Shown here piece by piece: positions 44,422-52,728 of a stretch of DNA of 64,000 nucleotides. The first letter of the stretch is position 1; every line of letters begins with the position of its first letter. Under the pieces are notes generated by a model. That model was not told where the DNA came from, did no database searches, and worked only from the letters and a program-made list of their open reading frames with translations. The translations under genes were made by a program, and so were the position numbers. Source of the stretch: JAXMAO01 sp046350375 (GTDB lineage Bacteria > Planctomycetota > Phycisphaerae > UBA1845 > UTPLA1); contig JAXMAO010000004.1 in NCBI GenBank assembly GCA_046350375.1, positions 1-64,000 on the forward strand, written 5' to 3'.

Positions 44422-45219
44422 TCAGGCCTCGCCGCGGACCACGTCGGCGATGCCGTACAACCCGGCCGGACGGCCCGCCAGCCAGGCGGCGGCCCGCAGC
44501 GCCCCGCGCGCGAAGGTGTCGCGCGAGTGGGCCGCGTGTCGGACGGCCACGGTTTCGCCCTGCGAAATGAAGCGCACCTCGTGCTCGCCGATGACGTCGC
44601 CGCCGCGGATCGAATGCATCCCGATCTCGCCGGCGGTGCGCGGCACGTGCGACCCGCTGCGGCCGTGGACCACGGCGGGCGGCTCGCCGGCGCGGCCGCG
44701 GACGACGGCGTCCTTGAGCGCCAGGGCCGTGCCGCCCGGGGCGTCGACCTTGAAGCGGTGGTGCGCCTCGACGATCTCGACGTCGAAGTCGCTGCCCAGC
44801 TCGCGCGCCAGCCGCTCGACCGCCGCGAGCACGACGTTCACGCCGACGCTGGTGTTGACCGACGGCAGCACGGCGATGGATTTCGAGGCCTGCGCGATGG
44901 CGCCATGCAGCGCGGCGTCCAGCCCGGTCGTGCCGATGAGCATGGCGCGGCGCCGCTCGACACAGTGGCCCAGCCACTGTCGCGTGCCGGCCGGCGACGA
45001 GAAATCGAGCAGCACGTCGAAGTCGCCCGGCGCGGCGTCGCCGACGGGCAGGCCGATCTCGCCGATGCCGGCCAGCACGCCGGCGTCGCGCTCGGCGTCG
45101 GGGCTGGCTGCCTGTTCGAGGGCGGCGGCGATCGCGAAGCGGGCGTCGGCGTGGGCCAGCGCGACGATGCGTCGCCCCATGCGGCCGGCGGCGCCGGCGA
45201 TTGCAAGTCGGATGGGCAT
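44422..45219 (-). CDS. dapB: 4-hydroxy-tetrahydrodipicolinate reductase
   Basis: The 265-residue protein starts with IRLAIAGAAGRMGRRIV, an NAD(P) Rossmann site, and has the family EIVEAHHRFKVDAPGGTALAL with catalytic His pair and Lys. It reduces dihydrodipicolinate in lysine/DAP synthesis. The next gene downstream is tRNA-Leu, followed by dapF. Its start at the ATG is the only reasonable choice. Upstream is the envelope lipoprotein gene 24 bases away. Confidence 0.93.
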   Translation of the reverse strand: MPIRLAIAGAAGRMGRRIVALAHADARFAIAAALEQAASPDAERDAGVLAGIGEIGLPVGDAAPGDFDVLLDFSSPAGTRQWLGHCVERRRAMLIGTTGLDAALHGAIAQASKSIAVLPSVNTSVGVNVVLAAVERLARELGSDFDVEIVEAHHRFKVDAPGGTALALKDAVVRGRAGEPPAVVHGRSGSHVPRTAGEIGMHSIRGGDVIGEHEVRFISQGETVAVRHAAHSRDTFARGALRAAAWLAGRPAGLYGIADVVRGEA

Positions 45220-45243
45220 GATTGCTCGATTCCGCGCGGCGGT

Positions 45244-45702
45244 TCAGGGGTTGATGTTGCCGTATTTCGCGCCCGACTCGCTGCCCGGCGCGCTGCGGGT
45301 CGAGTCGCCGTACACGCCTTCACTGACGCCGGAAGAATGGTCGGAGTGGCCGGCGGACGTCGTGCCCCAGTTGCCGCTGGCGGCCGGGGCGGCGGGTTCG
45401 GCCGATCCGCTCACGCTGGTGCTGCTGCCCTGCCGGCCGAGCGTGGCGCCGCGTTCGTTCCAGCCGGCGGCGGCGCCGTTGGGCGTGCCGGTGCCGACGG
45501 TGGTGTTGCGACCGTAGACGCGCGTCTTGAAGGCGACCGGGGCGCGGCGCGCCGGCGGCGGCTTGCGATAGTGACGCAAGGCGTACGGGTCGGATTTTTC
45601 TTCGGCGCACGCGCCCAGTGTCAGGCCGATCAGGATCGGCAGGACAGCCAGCGCGGCGCGTTGCGGCGGCCGGGACTGAACGGAAGCGCGGGCGGAGCTC
45701 AT
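45244..45702 (-). CDS. Putative lipoprotein of unknown function
   Basis: The 152-residue product has a lipoprotein signal with lipobox LTLGAC after LAVLPILIG, so Cys would be lipidated. The mature part is basic at first (RHYRKPPPARRAPVAFKTR), then rich in Gly, Ser, Thr and Asn, without repeats. The start ATG overlaps the stop of the site-2 protease gene as ATGA. No function is recognised; with the protease it may form part of an envelope-stress or processing unit. Confidence 0.7.
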   Translation of the reverse strand: MSSARASVQSRPPQRAALAVLPILIGLTLGACAEEKSDPYALRHYRKPPPARRAPVAFKTRVYGRNTTVGTGTPNGAAAGWNERGATLGRQGSSTSVSGSAEPAAPAASGNWGTTSAGHSDHSSGVSEGVYGDSTRSAPGSESGAKYGNINP

Positions 45703-46757
45703 CGGTGCACCTGTTCGCCGCGGCGGCGGGTTTCGGTGGCTTCCTGCAGCGTGCGGCGCTCGTGCTTGGTGAGCGACTGGAGGCCGTGCTCGTGCACCTT
45801 GAGCAGGATGCGATCCACTTCCTCCTCCAGGCGCTGGCGTTCGAGGCGCTGGCGCTCGAGCTGTCGCTGGCGCACGCGCTGGCGCCAGCGCGTCCACCAG
45901 CCGAACAGCCCGCCTGCGCGGCGCGGCACGCGCTCGCGCGGGGGGTCGTCGGCGAGTCCGAAGGCCGCGTCGTCGCCCATGGCCGCCAGCATCCGCCGCT
46001 CGTTCAGGCAGGTGACGTAGCCGAAGACGGCGATCGCGACGTAGTTGAAGTTGCCCTGCAGCAGACCGAGCATGCCCAGGCCGATGGCCCCGACCATGCC
46101 GGCGGAGGTGGCGAAGCGCATCGACCGGACGAAGCCGAGCCGCGGCCAGAGCGCCGCCTGAAGCAGCCGGCCGCCATCGAGCGGGAACATCGGCAGCAGG
46201 TTGAACAGGATCAGGCCGTAGTTGATGACGAAGAGGATGAGCGTCCACTGCTGCCAGACGGTCGCCGAGGCGAGGCGCCAGGCTGCGTCGGATCCAAACG
46301 GGATGAACGGGACGGCGCGGATCGTGCCGGCGCCGGCCACCAGCAGCGGCGCGGTAATCAGGCAGAAGACGACGTTGACCAGCGGTCCGCCGGCGGCGGT
46401 GAAGAAGTGCGCCCAGGCGGTGCGCGGCGGGCGGACGTAGGCCAGGCCACCCAGCGGCCACATCAGAATCTCGTCGGCTTCGCCGCCCACGGCGCGGGCC
46501 GCGAAGCAGTGGCCGAACTCGTGCAGCAGGACGATTCCGAAGAGCAGCCCGAGCCACTTGGCGTAGAACCCCAGCCCCACCATGCCCGGGCCGGCGTTTT
46601 TCAGCAGCTCGACGAAGATGTAGAGCAGGAAGATGAAGTGCACGCGGACGTCGATCCGGAAGACGCGCCCCAGCCGCAGCGACCAACTCATCGGGTTGTC
46701 GCCGAAGCGCGGGCCTTCGTACGGATCGCGCGCGTAGGGGCGCTGATCCCAGCTCAT
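45699..46757 (-). CDS. Site-2 protease family (M50) membrane protein
   Basis: The 352-residue protein has multiple membrane segments and the zinc-binding HEFGH (79-83), with a second conserved site in FNLLPMFPLDGGRLLQ; Asp of LDGG completes the metal site. It is an intramembrane metalloprotease that would cleave membrane-anchored regulators. The C-terminus is cytoplasmic and basic with a coiled-coil-like stretch (RQRQLERQRLERQRLEEEV) and then a DUF6576-like end (KVHEHGLQSLTKHERRTLQEA). Start and stop overlap the NUDIX gene upstream and the lipoprotein gene downstream by four bases (ATGA). Confidence 0.88.
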   Translation of the reverse strand: MSWDQRPYARDPYEGPRFGDNPMSWSLRLGRVFRIDVRVHFIFLLYIFVELLKNAGPGMVGLGFYAKWLGLLFGIVLLHEFGHCFAARAVGGEADEILMWPLGGLAYVRPPRTAWAHFFTAAGGPLVNVVFCLITAPLLVAGAGTIRAVPFIPFGSDAAWRLASATVWQQWTLILFVINYGLILFNLLPMFPLDGGRLLQAALWPRLGFVRSMRFATSAGMVGAIGLGMLGLLQGNFNYVAIAVFGYVTCLNERRMLAAMGDDAAFGLADDPPRERVPRRAGGLFGWWTRWRQRVRQRQLERQRLERQRLEEEVDRILLKVHEHGLQSLTKHERRTLQEATETRRRGEQVHR

Positions 46758-47272
46758 CGCGACGGCCTCCCGGCGCGGTCCCAGCGCAGCAGCGTGAGCG
46801 CCGTCTTGGCGTCGGAGATCTCGCCGTTGTCTATCCAGGCCAGCGCCTGGTCCGGCTCGACGCACTCGACCTCGATCTGCTCGGTTTCCTCGAGCGCGGC
46901 CGGCGCGCTGTGTAGCCCGGTGGCGAGATAGGCGCGGATCAGCTCGGTCATCACGCCCGGCGACGGGTAGAGCGCGCCGATCTCGCGCAGGTGATCGGCC
47001 CGATAGCCGGTCTCCTCGGCGAGCTCGCGCCAGGCGGCGTCGCGCGGCGGCTCGCCGGGCCGGTCGAGCGTGCCGGCCGGGAGCTCGAGCAGCTCGCGCT
47101 CGAGGGTGTGGCGAAAGACGCGGACGAGGACGATCCGCCCGTCGTCCAGCAGCGGCAGGATGACGACCGCGCCCGGGTGCTCGATGACGGCGCGGCGGAC
47201 GGTCCGCCCGTCGCGCGTCCGCACGTCGCGGCTGACCACCTTGAATTTCGCGCAGCTCAGCAGCGTTTCCAT
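46754..47272 (-). CDS. NUDIX hydrolase, ADP-ribose pyrophosphatase-like
   Basis: The 172-residue protein carries the NUDIX box GEPPRDAAWRELAEETGY and the preceding LELPAGTLD typical of ADP-sugar pyrophosphatases. It hydrolyses nucleoside diphosphate compounds such as ADP-ribose in the cytoplasm. A perfect TATAAT lies 26 bases upstream of the start (47303-47298). The stop overlaps the start of the site-2 protease gene, so both are co-translated. Confidence 0.88.
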   Translation of the reverse strand: METLLSCAKFKVVSRDVRTRDGRTVRRAVIEHPGAVVILPLLDDGRIVLVRVFRHTLERELLELPAGTLDRPGEPPRDAAWRELAEETGYRADHLREIGALYPSPGVMTELIRAYLATGLHSAPAALEETEQIEVECVEPDQALAWIDNGEISDAKTALTLLRWDRAGRPSR

Positions 47273-47297
47273 TGCGACTCACCCGGGGGATCGCTCG

Positions 47298-47303
47298 ATT
47301 ATA
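47298..47303 (-). promoter_or_regulatory. -10 element of the NUDIX-protease-lipoprotein operon
   Basis: A perfect TATAAT on the minus strand, with CTGAAT 17 bases upstream as a partial -35. The leader would be about 19 bases. Confidence 0.5.
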
Positions 47304-47350
47304 CATCGGCTCACGGCCCAATTCAGCGTTGCTTCACGATTGGCCGCGCG

Positions 47351-47379
47351 TTGGTGCGACCGGCCGGCCGGAATAGAAT
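47351..47379 (+). promoter_or_regulatory. Promoter of the 47451 gene
   Basis: TTGGTG (47351-47356) and TAGAAT (47374-47379) with a 17-base spacer. It diverges from the NUDIX promoter. Confidence 0.45.
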
Positions 47380-47450
47380 GGATGGCGTTGAACGGGCGGG
47401 CGCCGTGGCCGCGGGGTGGCGGCCGGACCGCACCGTCGCGAGAACGTGCC

Positions 47451-47753
47451 ATGGCTGGAGCGACCAATCACCTGCCCCCGGGCACCAAGGTCAAGGTCAT
47501 CACGCCCGGCGACCCGCCGCCGTGGTCGGAGTGGGATGACGACTTCGGCCGAACCTCGCCCCCGGTGAAGAAACGGCTGCAGAAGCGGTTTTTCGCGGGC
47601 GATCCGAAGATTTCGGCGGAGATTCTCTACATTGGCAGCGAGTCGGTCCGCGACGAGCTGAAGCGCAAGGGGCGGATCAAGGTTCGCATCCGCGAGCTGG
47701 CCGGTTCAACCATCGTCATCACGGCGGAAGCGAACAATATCTGCAAGAAGTAG
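47451..47753 (+). CDS. Small basic protein of unknown function
   Basis: The 100-residue product starts MAGATNHLPPGTKVKVITPG and is basic, with blocks PPVKKRLQKRFFAGDPKISAE and LKRKGRIKVRIRELAGSTIVIT, ending NNICKK. It looks like a small SH3- or beta-barrel-type nucleic-acid-binding protein, but I do not recognise the family. A promoter-like pair lies about 72 bases upstream. It is divergent from the NUDIX operon. Confidence 0.7.
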   Translation: MAGATNHLPPGTKVKVITPGDPPPWSEWDDDFGRTSPPVKKRLQKRFFAGDPKISAEILYIGSESVRDELKRKGRIKVRIRELAGSTIVITAEANNICKK

Positions 47754-47852
47754 GGCGCGGCGTGCGATTGCGCTGCGCGGGGCGGCCGCATGCGCGTGCC
47801 GTGCGCGGCGGAATTTCAACCGGGAGCGCGAACGACCGGGCGGCGGCGGGCG

Positions 47853-48881
47853 TTAGTCGTTGTAGCGGGTTTCGAGCTTCTTGATGTTGGCGTAAGAGGC
47901 GATGAGCCGCGACCAGTTGTCGAGCTGGCTCTTGTTGACGGTCTTGTATTCGCCGGCGGTGGCCTTGGCGAGGGTGCGGAGCGCGGCCGGATCGTTGCCG
48001 AACGAGATGACGTGGACCGATGCGCCGATGGCGACGGCCTGGTTCTTGAGGGAGCGAGCGAGATCCTTGTCGATCGGCTGGGCGGTGACCAGGAAGATCT
48101 GGTCGGGTCGCTGCCGGGCCGCGGCGCGAAAGGCGGCCGGGATGTCGGCGGTTCCGTCGGGCACCTGGGCGTCGAGCAGGTCGCGAGCGCCTTCATAGGC
48201 ATGCATGCCGGCGACGTCGATCGGGCTGACGGCGGTGCCGTTGCGACCGGCGACGACGACGCCGAAGGCCTGCTCGTCGGGCTGAAGCTGGAGCATGGCG
48301 GTCTTGGTCAGGGTGCGAACCTGATCGAAGTAGGGGGCCATCGGGCCGCTGCCGTCGAGCACCCAGGCAATTCGCGAAGAGTCGAGCGGTTCGGAGATGA
48401 AGGTCTTGATGGCGTGCTGCGGAGCAGGGTAGCGCGTGATGGTGCGCTCCTGCTTCAGCTCGCGCACGAGAGAGATCTGCTCGGCGTCGAACGGATCCTG
48501 CAATGCCTGCTGGTTGGCGACGCGGGCCTGGTGGGCGTAATAGACCGAACCGCCGGTCAGGCTTGCCAGCACCACGGCGGCCACGCCGACCAGCCACGAC
48601 TTGGACAGACCCAGCACGGCTCCGGCCGAGGCCTTGCCGACCGCGGCGCCCACGGCGGCCTTGCTGGAGCGCGTTGCCGCCAGAACCAGCGCGCCGCCGA
48701 CCACCGCCGCCTCGGAAGCGAGGCGCGGGCGGCTGGGTCGAGATGCGCGGGGGGCGTGTCGCGCGTTGGCCGGCACGTCGAAGGTGGACCCGCAGTGTCG
48801 ACAGCGGGCCGTGGCGCCGGCGAAGGCGTCATGAAGTACGAGCGAGTTGCCGCAGTGCGCGCACGCAGCGGTGAGCGGCAT
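47853..48881 (-). CDS. Zinc-ribbon, single-pass membrane protein with von Willebrand A-like domain
   Basis: The 342-residue product begins with a short zinc ribbon (CAHCGNSL ... CRHCGSTF), then a basic stretch and one membrane helix (WLVGVAAVVLASLTGGSVYY). The outer part resembles a von Willebrand A domain (RIAWVLDGSGPMAPYFDQVRTL). The MIDAS motif D-G-S-G-P lacks the second Ser of D-x-S-x-S, so metal binding may be reduced. Its neighbours are a small protein on the other strand and SppA. It ends close to the convergent gene and has no clear Shine-Dalgarno. Confidence 0.65.
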   Translation of the reverse strand: MPLTAACAHCGNSLVLHDAFAGATARCRHCGSTFDVPANARHAPRASRPSRPRLASEAAVVGGALVLAATRSSKAAVGAAVGKASAGAVLGLSKSWLVGVAAVVLASLTGGSVYYAHQARVANQQALQDPFDAEQISLVRELKQERTITRYPAPQHAIKTFISEPLDSSRIAWVLDGSGPMAPYFDQVRTLTKTAMLQLQPDEQAFGVVVAGRNGTAVSPIDVAGMHAYEGARDLLDAQVPDGTADIPAAFRAAARQRPDQIFLVTAQPIDKDLARSLKNQAVAIGASVHVISFGNDPAALRTLAKATAGEYKTVNKSQLDNWSRLIASYANIKKLETRYND

Positions 48882-49023
48882 AGAAGCTCACTTCAATACG
48901 AGCAGTGAGACGAACGCGATGGGTCGATCGAGACCTGATTCTGGACCCTTCCGCACCGATATGGCACGTTCAGGTCCGGACTTACGTTTGGCTCGTCGGC
49001 CAGACTCGGCTCGCTGCTCCAGG

Positions 49024-50037
49024 TTATTGTATCCTCCAAAGATACAAGAAAGTGGGGGTCTTTTGCAAGACCTCCCCAACATTGAGACTCACCATATTAA
49101 CGGTCGTTGAGCCGGCCACGGGCGATTCCAAGTTTTGTGCGGACGCATAAACACTGCCCTTCCACCCCAGCGGCCGGACAAACGCCACCGTGTTCGCCCG
49201 CCGCAGCCCGGCCCGGCTTCTGGCCGACTCGAGCGCGTCCCGAATGGTGCCGATGCGGTCCACAAGTCCGCGCCCAAGTGCCTGGTCGGCCGCATAAACG
49301 CGGCCATCGGCAAGGGTTAGTATCGCCTCGCGCGACAGCTTCGGCCGGCCGGCCGCGACCACCTCCACGAAACGTTCATACAGCGTATTCACAATCGTCT
49401 GAAAGATTTGGCGCTCCTCGGGCTTCAGGTCGCGAAAGGGCGAGCCGGCGTCCTTGAGCGGGCCGGAGGTGATGGCGTCGGCCTTCACGCCGAGCATGTT
49501 CATAGTTCCCGACAGCGAAACGGTTTGCATCAGAACGCCGATGCTCCCGGTGACCGTGGTCGGATAGGCGATGATCTCGTCGGCCGCACAGGCGACGTAG
49601 TAACCCCCGCTGGCGGCGACATCTAAGAGGATGGCTACCACGGGTTTATGCGTCCGAGCCTTGAGCCGCTGAATCTCCTGATAGACGATTTCGCTGGCGG
49701 TGACGGTCCCGCCGGGCGAGTTGATCCGCAGGACGACGGCGCGGATCGACGGGTCGTCGGCGGCGGCCGAGAGTTTCTCGGAGATCAGCGCCACCGGGTT
49801 TTCGCTGCTGGAGAGCAGGCCGCGGTCGGCCCCGTTGGCCAGCACGCCGTCGATGTCGATCAGCGCGATCTTCTCGGAAATCCACGGCGACTCGCGCTCG
49901 ACCATGACCCGTTCGAGCGTCTGGTCGGCCGGCACCGGGGTGATGCGGTAGCCGCCGGAGGGCGCGCAGCCGGCCGCGCCCAGCAGCGCGAGAGCCGCGC
50001 CGGCCAGGCCCAGCCAACGAGGGGTGATTCGACTCAC
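49024..50037 (-). CDS. sppA: Signal peptide peptidase SppA-type (S49) lipoprotein
   Basis: The 337-residue protein starts at GTG with GGAAG seven bases upstream. It has a signal peptide ending in a lipobox (GLAGAALALLGAAGC), so it is a lipid-anchored enzyme outside the cytoplasmic membrane. The S49 core shows DVAASGGYYVACAADEI with the catalytic Ser, the family block VLRINSPGGTVTASE, and the catalytic Lys in SGPLKDAGSPFRDL. SppA cleaves leftover signal peptides in the membrane. The longer frame to 50469 is rejected. Confidence 0.88.
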   Translation of the reverse strand: MSRITPRWLGLAGAALALLGAAGCAPSGGYRITPVPADQTLERVMVERESPWISEKIALIDIDGVLANGADRGLLSSSENPVALISEKLSAAADDPSIRAVVLRINSPGGTVTASEIVYQEIQRLKARTHKPVVAILLDVAASGGYYVACAADEIIAYPTTVTGSIGVLMQTVSLSGTMNMLGVKADAITSGPLKDAGSPFRDLKPEERQIFQTIVNTLYERFVEVVAAGRPKLSREAILTLADGRVYAADQALGRGLVDRIGTIRDALESARSRAGLRRANTVAFVRPLGWKGSVYASAQNLESPVAGSTTVNMVSLNVGEVLQKTPTFLYLWRIQ

Positions 50038-50145
50038 GGTATGCTTCCTTTCGTGCGATGCGGGGGCCGTGCGGCGCGCGATCGGCGCCGGGACGGGTCG
50101 CCCGGCGGGCAGCGTAACGACTGTCGCGGAGTTCGGCGCGTGCGA

Positions 50146-50514
50146 ATGAGCGATGCGGAGTTTGACGCGGCGGTGCGCGAAGCGGTCGCGACCATTCCGG
50201 CGAAGTTCCGACGGCTGCTGGAAGGGGTGGCGATCGAGGTCGAGCCGCTGCCGACGCGGTCGTTGTGCGCCGAGCTGGAGGTGGACGACCCGGCCGAGCT
50301 GCTGGGGGCCTACCTGGGCACGCCGCTGACCGAGCGCTCGGTGGAGGACGGCCCGGCGGCGCCCGATCGGGTGGTGCTGTTCAAGCGCAACCTTCAGTCG
50401 ATGTGCGAATCGCGGACGGAGCTGATCGAGGAGATTCGCATTACCGTCCTGCACGAGATCGGCCATCACTTCGGGCTGGACGAGGACGAGCTGGAGGAAT
50501 TCGGCTACGGGTAA
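50146..50514 (+). CDS. Small zincin-like metallopeptidase
   Basis: The 122-residue protein ends with HEIGHHFGLDEDELEEFGYG, giving the HExxH zinc site and a third ligand, Asp or Glu, just after. This matches the short zincin-like family (DUF1025/PF06262-type). No signal peptide is seen. The ATG at 50146 gives MSDAEFDAAV; a GTG two codons upstream is possible. It faces sppA divergently, and the tRNA-binding gene ends just downstream. Confidence 0.85.
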   Translation: MSDAEFDAAVREAVATIPAKFRRLLEGVAIEVEPLPTRSLCAELEVDDPAELLGAYLGTPLTERSVEDGPAAPDRVVLFKRNLQSMCESRTELIEEIRITVLHEIGHHFGLDEDELEEFGYG

Positions 50515-50544
50515 TTGTAGGTGCGGCGGGCGCGGCGCGGATTG

Positions 50545-50930
50545 CTACGAGACCTTCGCGCCGGGCGGAATGTCGGCCGCTGGCGAGACGACGATCACCT
50601 GCGCGCGATCGGCGGTCGACGCCGCCAGCAGCATGCCCTGGCTCTCGACGCCGCGCATGGCGCGGGGCTGAAGATTGGCGACCACGACAATCAGCCGGCC
50701 GACGAGCTGCTCGGGCTGGTAGTAGCCGCGGATGCCGGCGACGAGTTGCGCTGCTCGCCGCCCAGGTCGATCTTGAGGACCAGCAGGCGATCGGCGTTGG
50801 GGTGCGGTGCGGCCTCGAGGACGCGCGCCACGCGCAGGTCGATGCGGGCGAAGTCGTCGAAGGTGATCTGCGGTGTTGCGGGCGTCGGTGGCGTTGCGGG
50901 CGTCGGCGGGGTGGCGGGGGCGTCGGCCAT
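50545..50930 (-). CDS. tRNA-binding domain protein (MetRS C-terminal / CsaA type), frameshifted
   Basis: The reading frame from the ATG at 50930 gives MADAPATPPTPATPPTPATP, a Pro/Thr linker, then FDDFARIDLRVARVLEAAPHPNADRL, the start of an OB-fold tRNA-binding domain. An indel near 50750 switches the frame to QLVAGIRGYY and PEQLVGRLIVVVANLQPRAMRG, ending AADIPPGAKVS. This C-terminal domain is as in MetRS or CsaA. It is short (about 128 residues), so it is a free-standing tRNA-binding protein, either a former MetRS domain or CsaA-like chaperone. GGAG lies eight bases before the ATG. Confidence 0.78.
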
Positions 50931-51031
50931 GGCATCAGGCTCCTGGAGGATTCCGGGATCGGGCGCGGCGGCATCATAGCCGATCGGTGCGGACTGGACA
51001 TCGCGCCGCCGATGCGCGGCGGCCGCGGCGG

Positions 51032-52624
51032 TTACACCGGCGGGAGCGTGGCGCTCTTGAGCGAGAGGATGGAAGGCCCGGCCGAGAGCGCCGCGATCGC
51101 CGCCGGCGGGGGCGGACCGTCGAGCTTGAGGACCATCAGCGCGCGGTTGGCGTGGCGCGAGAGCGCCATGTCGGCGATGTTGACGTTGAGGTTTCCGAGC
51201 GTGGTGCCGACGAAGCCGATCACGCCCGGGCGGTCGTCGTTGAAGATCAGCAGCATGGTGCCGGTCGGGACGAGGTTCATGGGGTAGCCGTCGATCGCCA
51301 GCAGCCGCGGCGGACCGGCGGGCTGGACCGCGCCGGCCACGTCGTGCGAGACGCCGGCATGTTCGGCCGAGAGCTGCAGCGACTCGGCCGGTCCGTCGGT
51401 CTCGGGCCGGGCGACGTGGCGGACGCTGATGCCGCGCTGCCGGGCGAACTCCTCGACGTTGACCAGGTTGATGCGTCCGCTGCTGAAGCGCGACAGGAGC
51501 GACACCAGCGCGAAGCGCAGCAGCGCCGGGGCGAGCCCGGCGAGCGATTCGCCGCGGGTCTCGAGCGTCACGCGGCTGACGCCGGCGTCGCAGAAGACCG
51601 AGAGCAGCACGGCCATGCGTCCGACCAGGTCGGCGGCGGCGCGCTCGCGCGGGCCCATGGCGGCCGGCAGCCCGACCAGGTTGCACGCGCCGCGGATGGC
51701 GTCGCGCAGCAGGTAGTCGAGCAGGGCGTCAACCGCCTCGACGGCGACGGCGGTCTGCGCCTCGGCGGTGCTGGCGCCCAGGTGCGGCGTGCAGACGACG
51801 CGCGGATGCGCGACCAGCGGATGATCCTTGGGCGGCGGCTCGGCGGCGAAGACGTCGAGCGCCGCGCCGGCGACCTGTCCGGACGCCAGCGCTTCCTGCA
51901 GCGCGGCCTCGTCGACGATGCCGCCGCGGGCGCAGTTGACGATCCGCAGGCCGCGCCGCGCGTGGCGGAGCTGCTCGCGGCCGATCATGCCGCGGGTGGC
52001 GTCGGTCATGACGGCGTGGACCGAGAGGTAATCGGTTTCGGCCAGAAGCGTTTCGAGCGAGGCGACGATTCGGACGCGGCCCGCCAGCGCGGTCGCGTCG
52101 CTCACGAACGGGTCGTAGGCGATGACGGTCATGTCGAAGGCCAGCGCGCGGGCGGCGACGGCGCGGCCGATGCGCCCCAGGCCGACGATGCCGAGCGCTT
52201 TTCCGGCAAGCTGCGAGCCTTCGAACTGGGCGCGGCGCCACTGGCCGCTCTTGAGGTCGGCGCAGGCGGCGGGGATGTTGCGGGCCAGGGCCAGCAGCAT
52301 GGCGAAGGCGTGCTCGGCGGTGGAGAGGGTGTTGCCATCCGGGGTGTTCATGACCAGCACGCCGGCGCGCGTCGCGGCGGGCAAGTCTACGTTGTCGACG
52401 CCCACGCCGGCGCGGGCGATTGCCCGCAGCCGACCCGGGTTGGCGAGCACCTCGGCGGTGATCTTGGCGCCGGAGCGGATGACCATGCCGTCGTAGCCGG
52501 CGACGGCGGCGGCCAGCTCGCCCTGTGGCAGCCCGGCGCGGAGGTCGAATTCGACGCCGGCGGCCGCCCGCAGCCGCGCGATCCCCTCTTCCGCCAAACT
52601 GTCGGCGACCAGGATGCGTACCAT
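51032..52624 (-). CDS. serA: D-3-phosphoglycerate dehydrogenase
   Basis: The 530-residue protein begins RILVADSLAEEGIARLR, the D-2-hydroxyacid dehydrogenase substrate domain, and has the NAD-binding block ALGIVGLGRIGRAVAARALAF and catalytic region (IVNCARGGIVDEAAL ... CTPHLGAST). The long type follows with an allosteric (ASB) domain and a C-terminal ACT domain (LLIFNDDRPGVIGFVGTTLGNLNVNIADMAL). It oxidises 3-phosphoglycerate in serine synthesis and is probably serine-inhibited through ACT. Length is typical of 525-530-residue forms. Confidence 0.95.
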   Translation of the reverse strand: MVRILVADSLAEEGIARLRAAAGVEFDLRAGLPQGELAAAVAGYDGMVIRSGAKITAEVLANPGRLRAIARAGVGVDNVDLPAATRAGVLVMNTPDGNTLSTAEHAFAMLLALARNIPAACADLKSGQWRRAQFEGSQLAGKALGIVGLGRIGRAVAARALAFDMTVIAYDPFVSDATALAGRVRIVASLETLLAETDYLSVHAVMTDATRGMIGREQLRHARRGLRIVNCARGGIVDEAALQEALASGQVAGAALDVFAAEPPPKDHPLVAHPRVVCTPHLGASTAEAQTAVAVEAVDALLDYLLRDAIRGACNLVGLPAAMGPRERAAADLVGRMAVLLSVFCDAGVSRVTLETRGESLAGLAPALLRFALVSLLSRFSSGRINLVNVEEFARQRGISVRHVARPETDGPAESLQLSAEHAGVSHDVAGAVQPAGPPRLLAIDGYPMNLVPTGTMLLIFNDDRPGVIGFVGTTLGNLNVNIADMALSRHANRALMVLKLDGPPPPAAIAALSAGPSILSLKSATLPPV

Positions 52625-52728
52625 GCTGGGGAGCTTATCGGTCGACCGCGGGTGCGGCTACAGATCGGACCCGGCAGGTCGGGCGCGGCGGCGCTGACGC
52701 GGGCCGAGATTCCGCTGAGAATGTCATC

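Noticed and set aside
43087..46020. 977-codon sense frame over ispF, dapF, tRNA-Leu, dapB and the protease gene
   Set aside because: It runs through a tRNA gene and across several recognised genes on the other strand.
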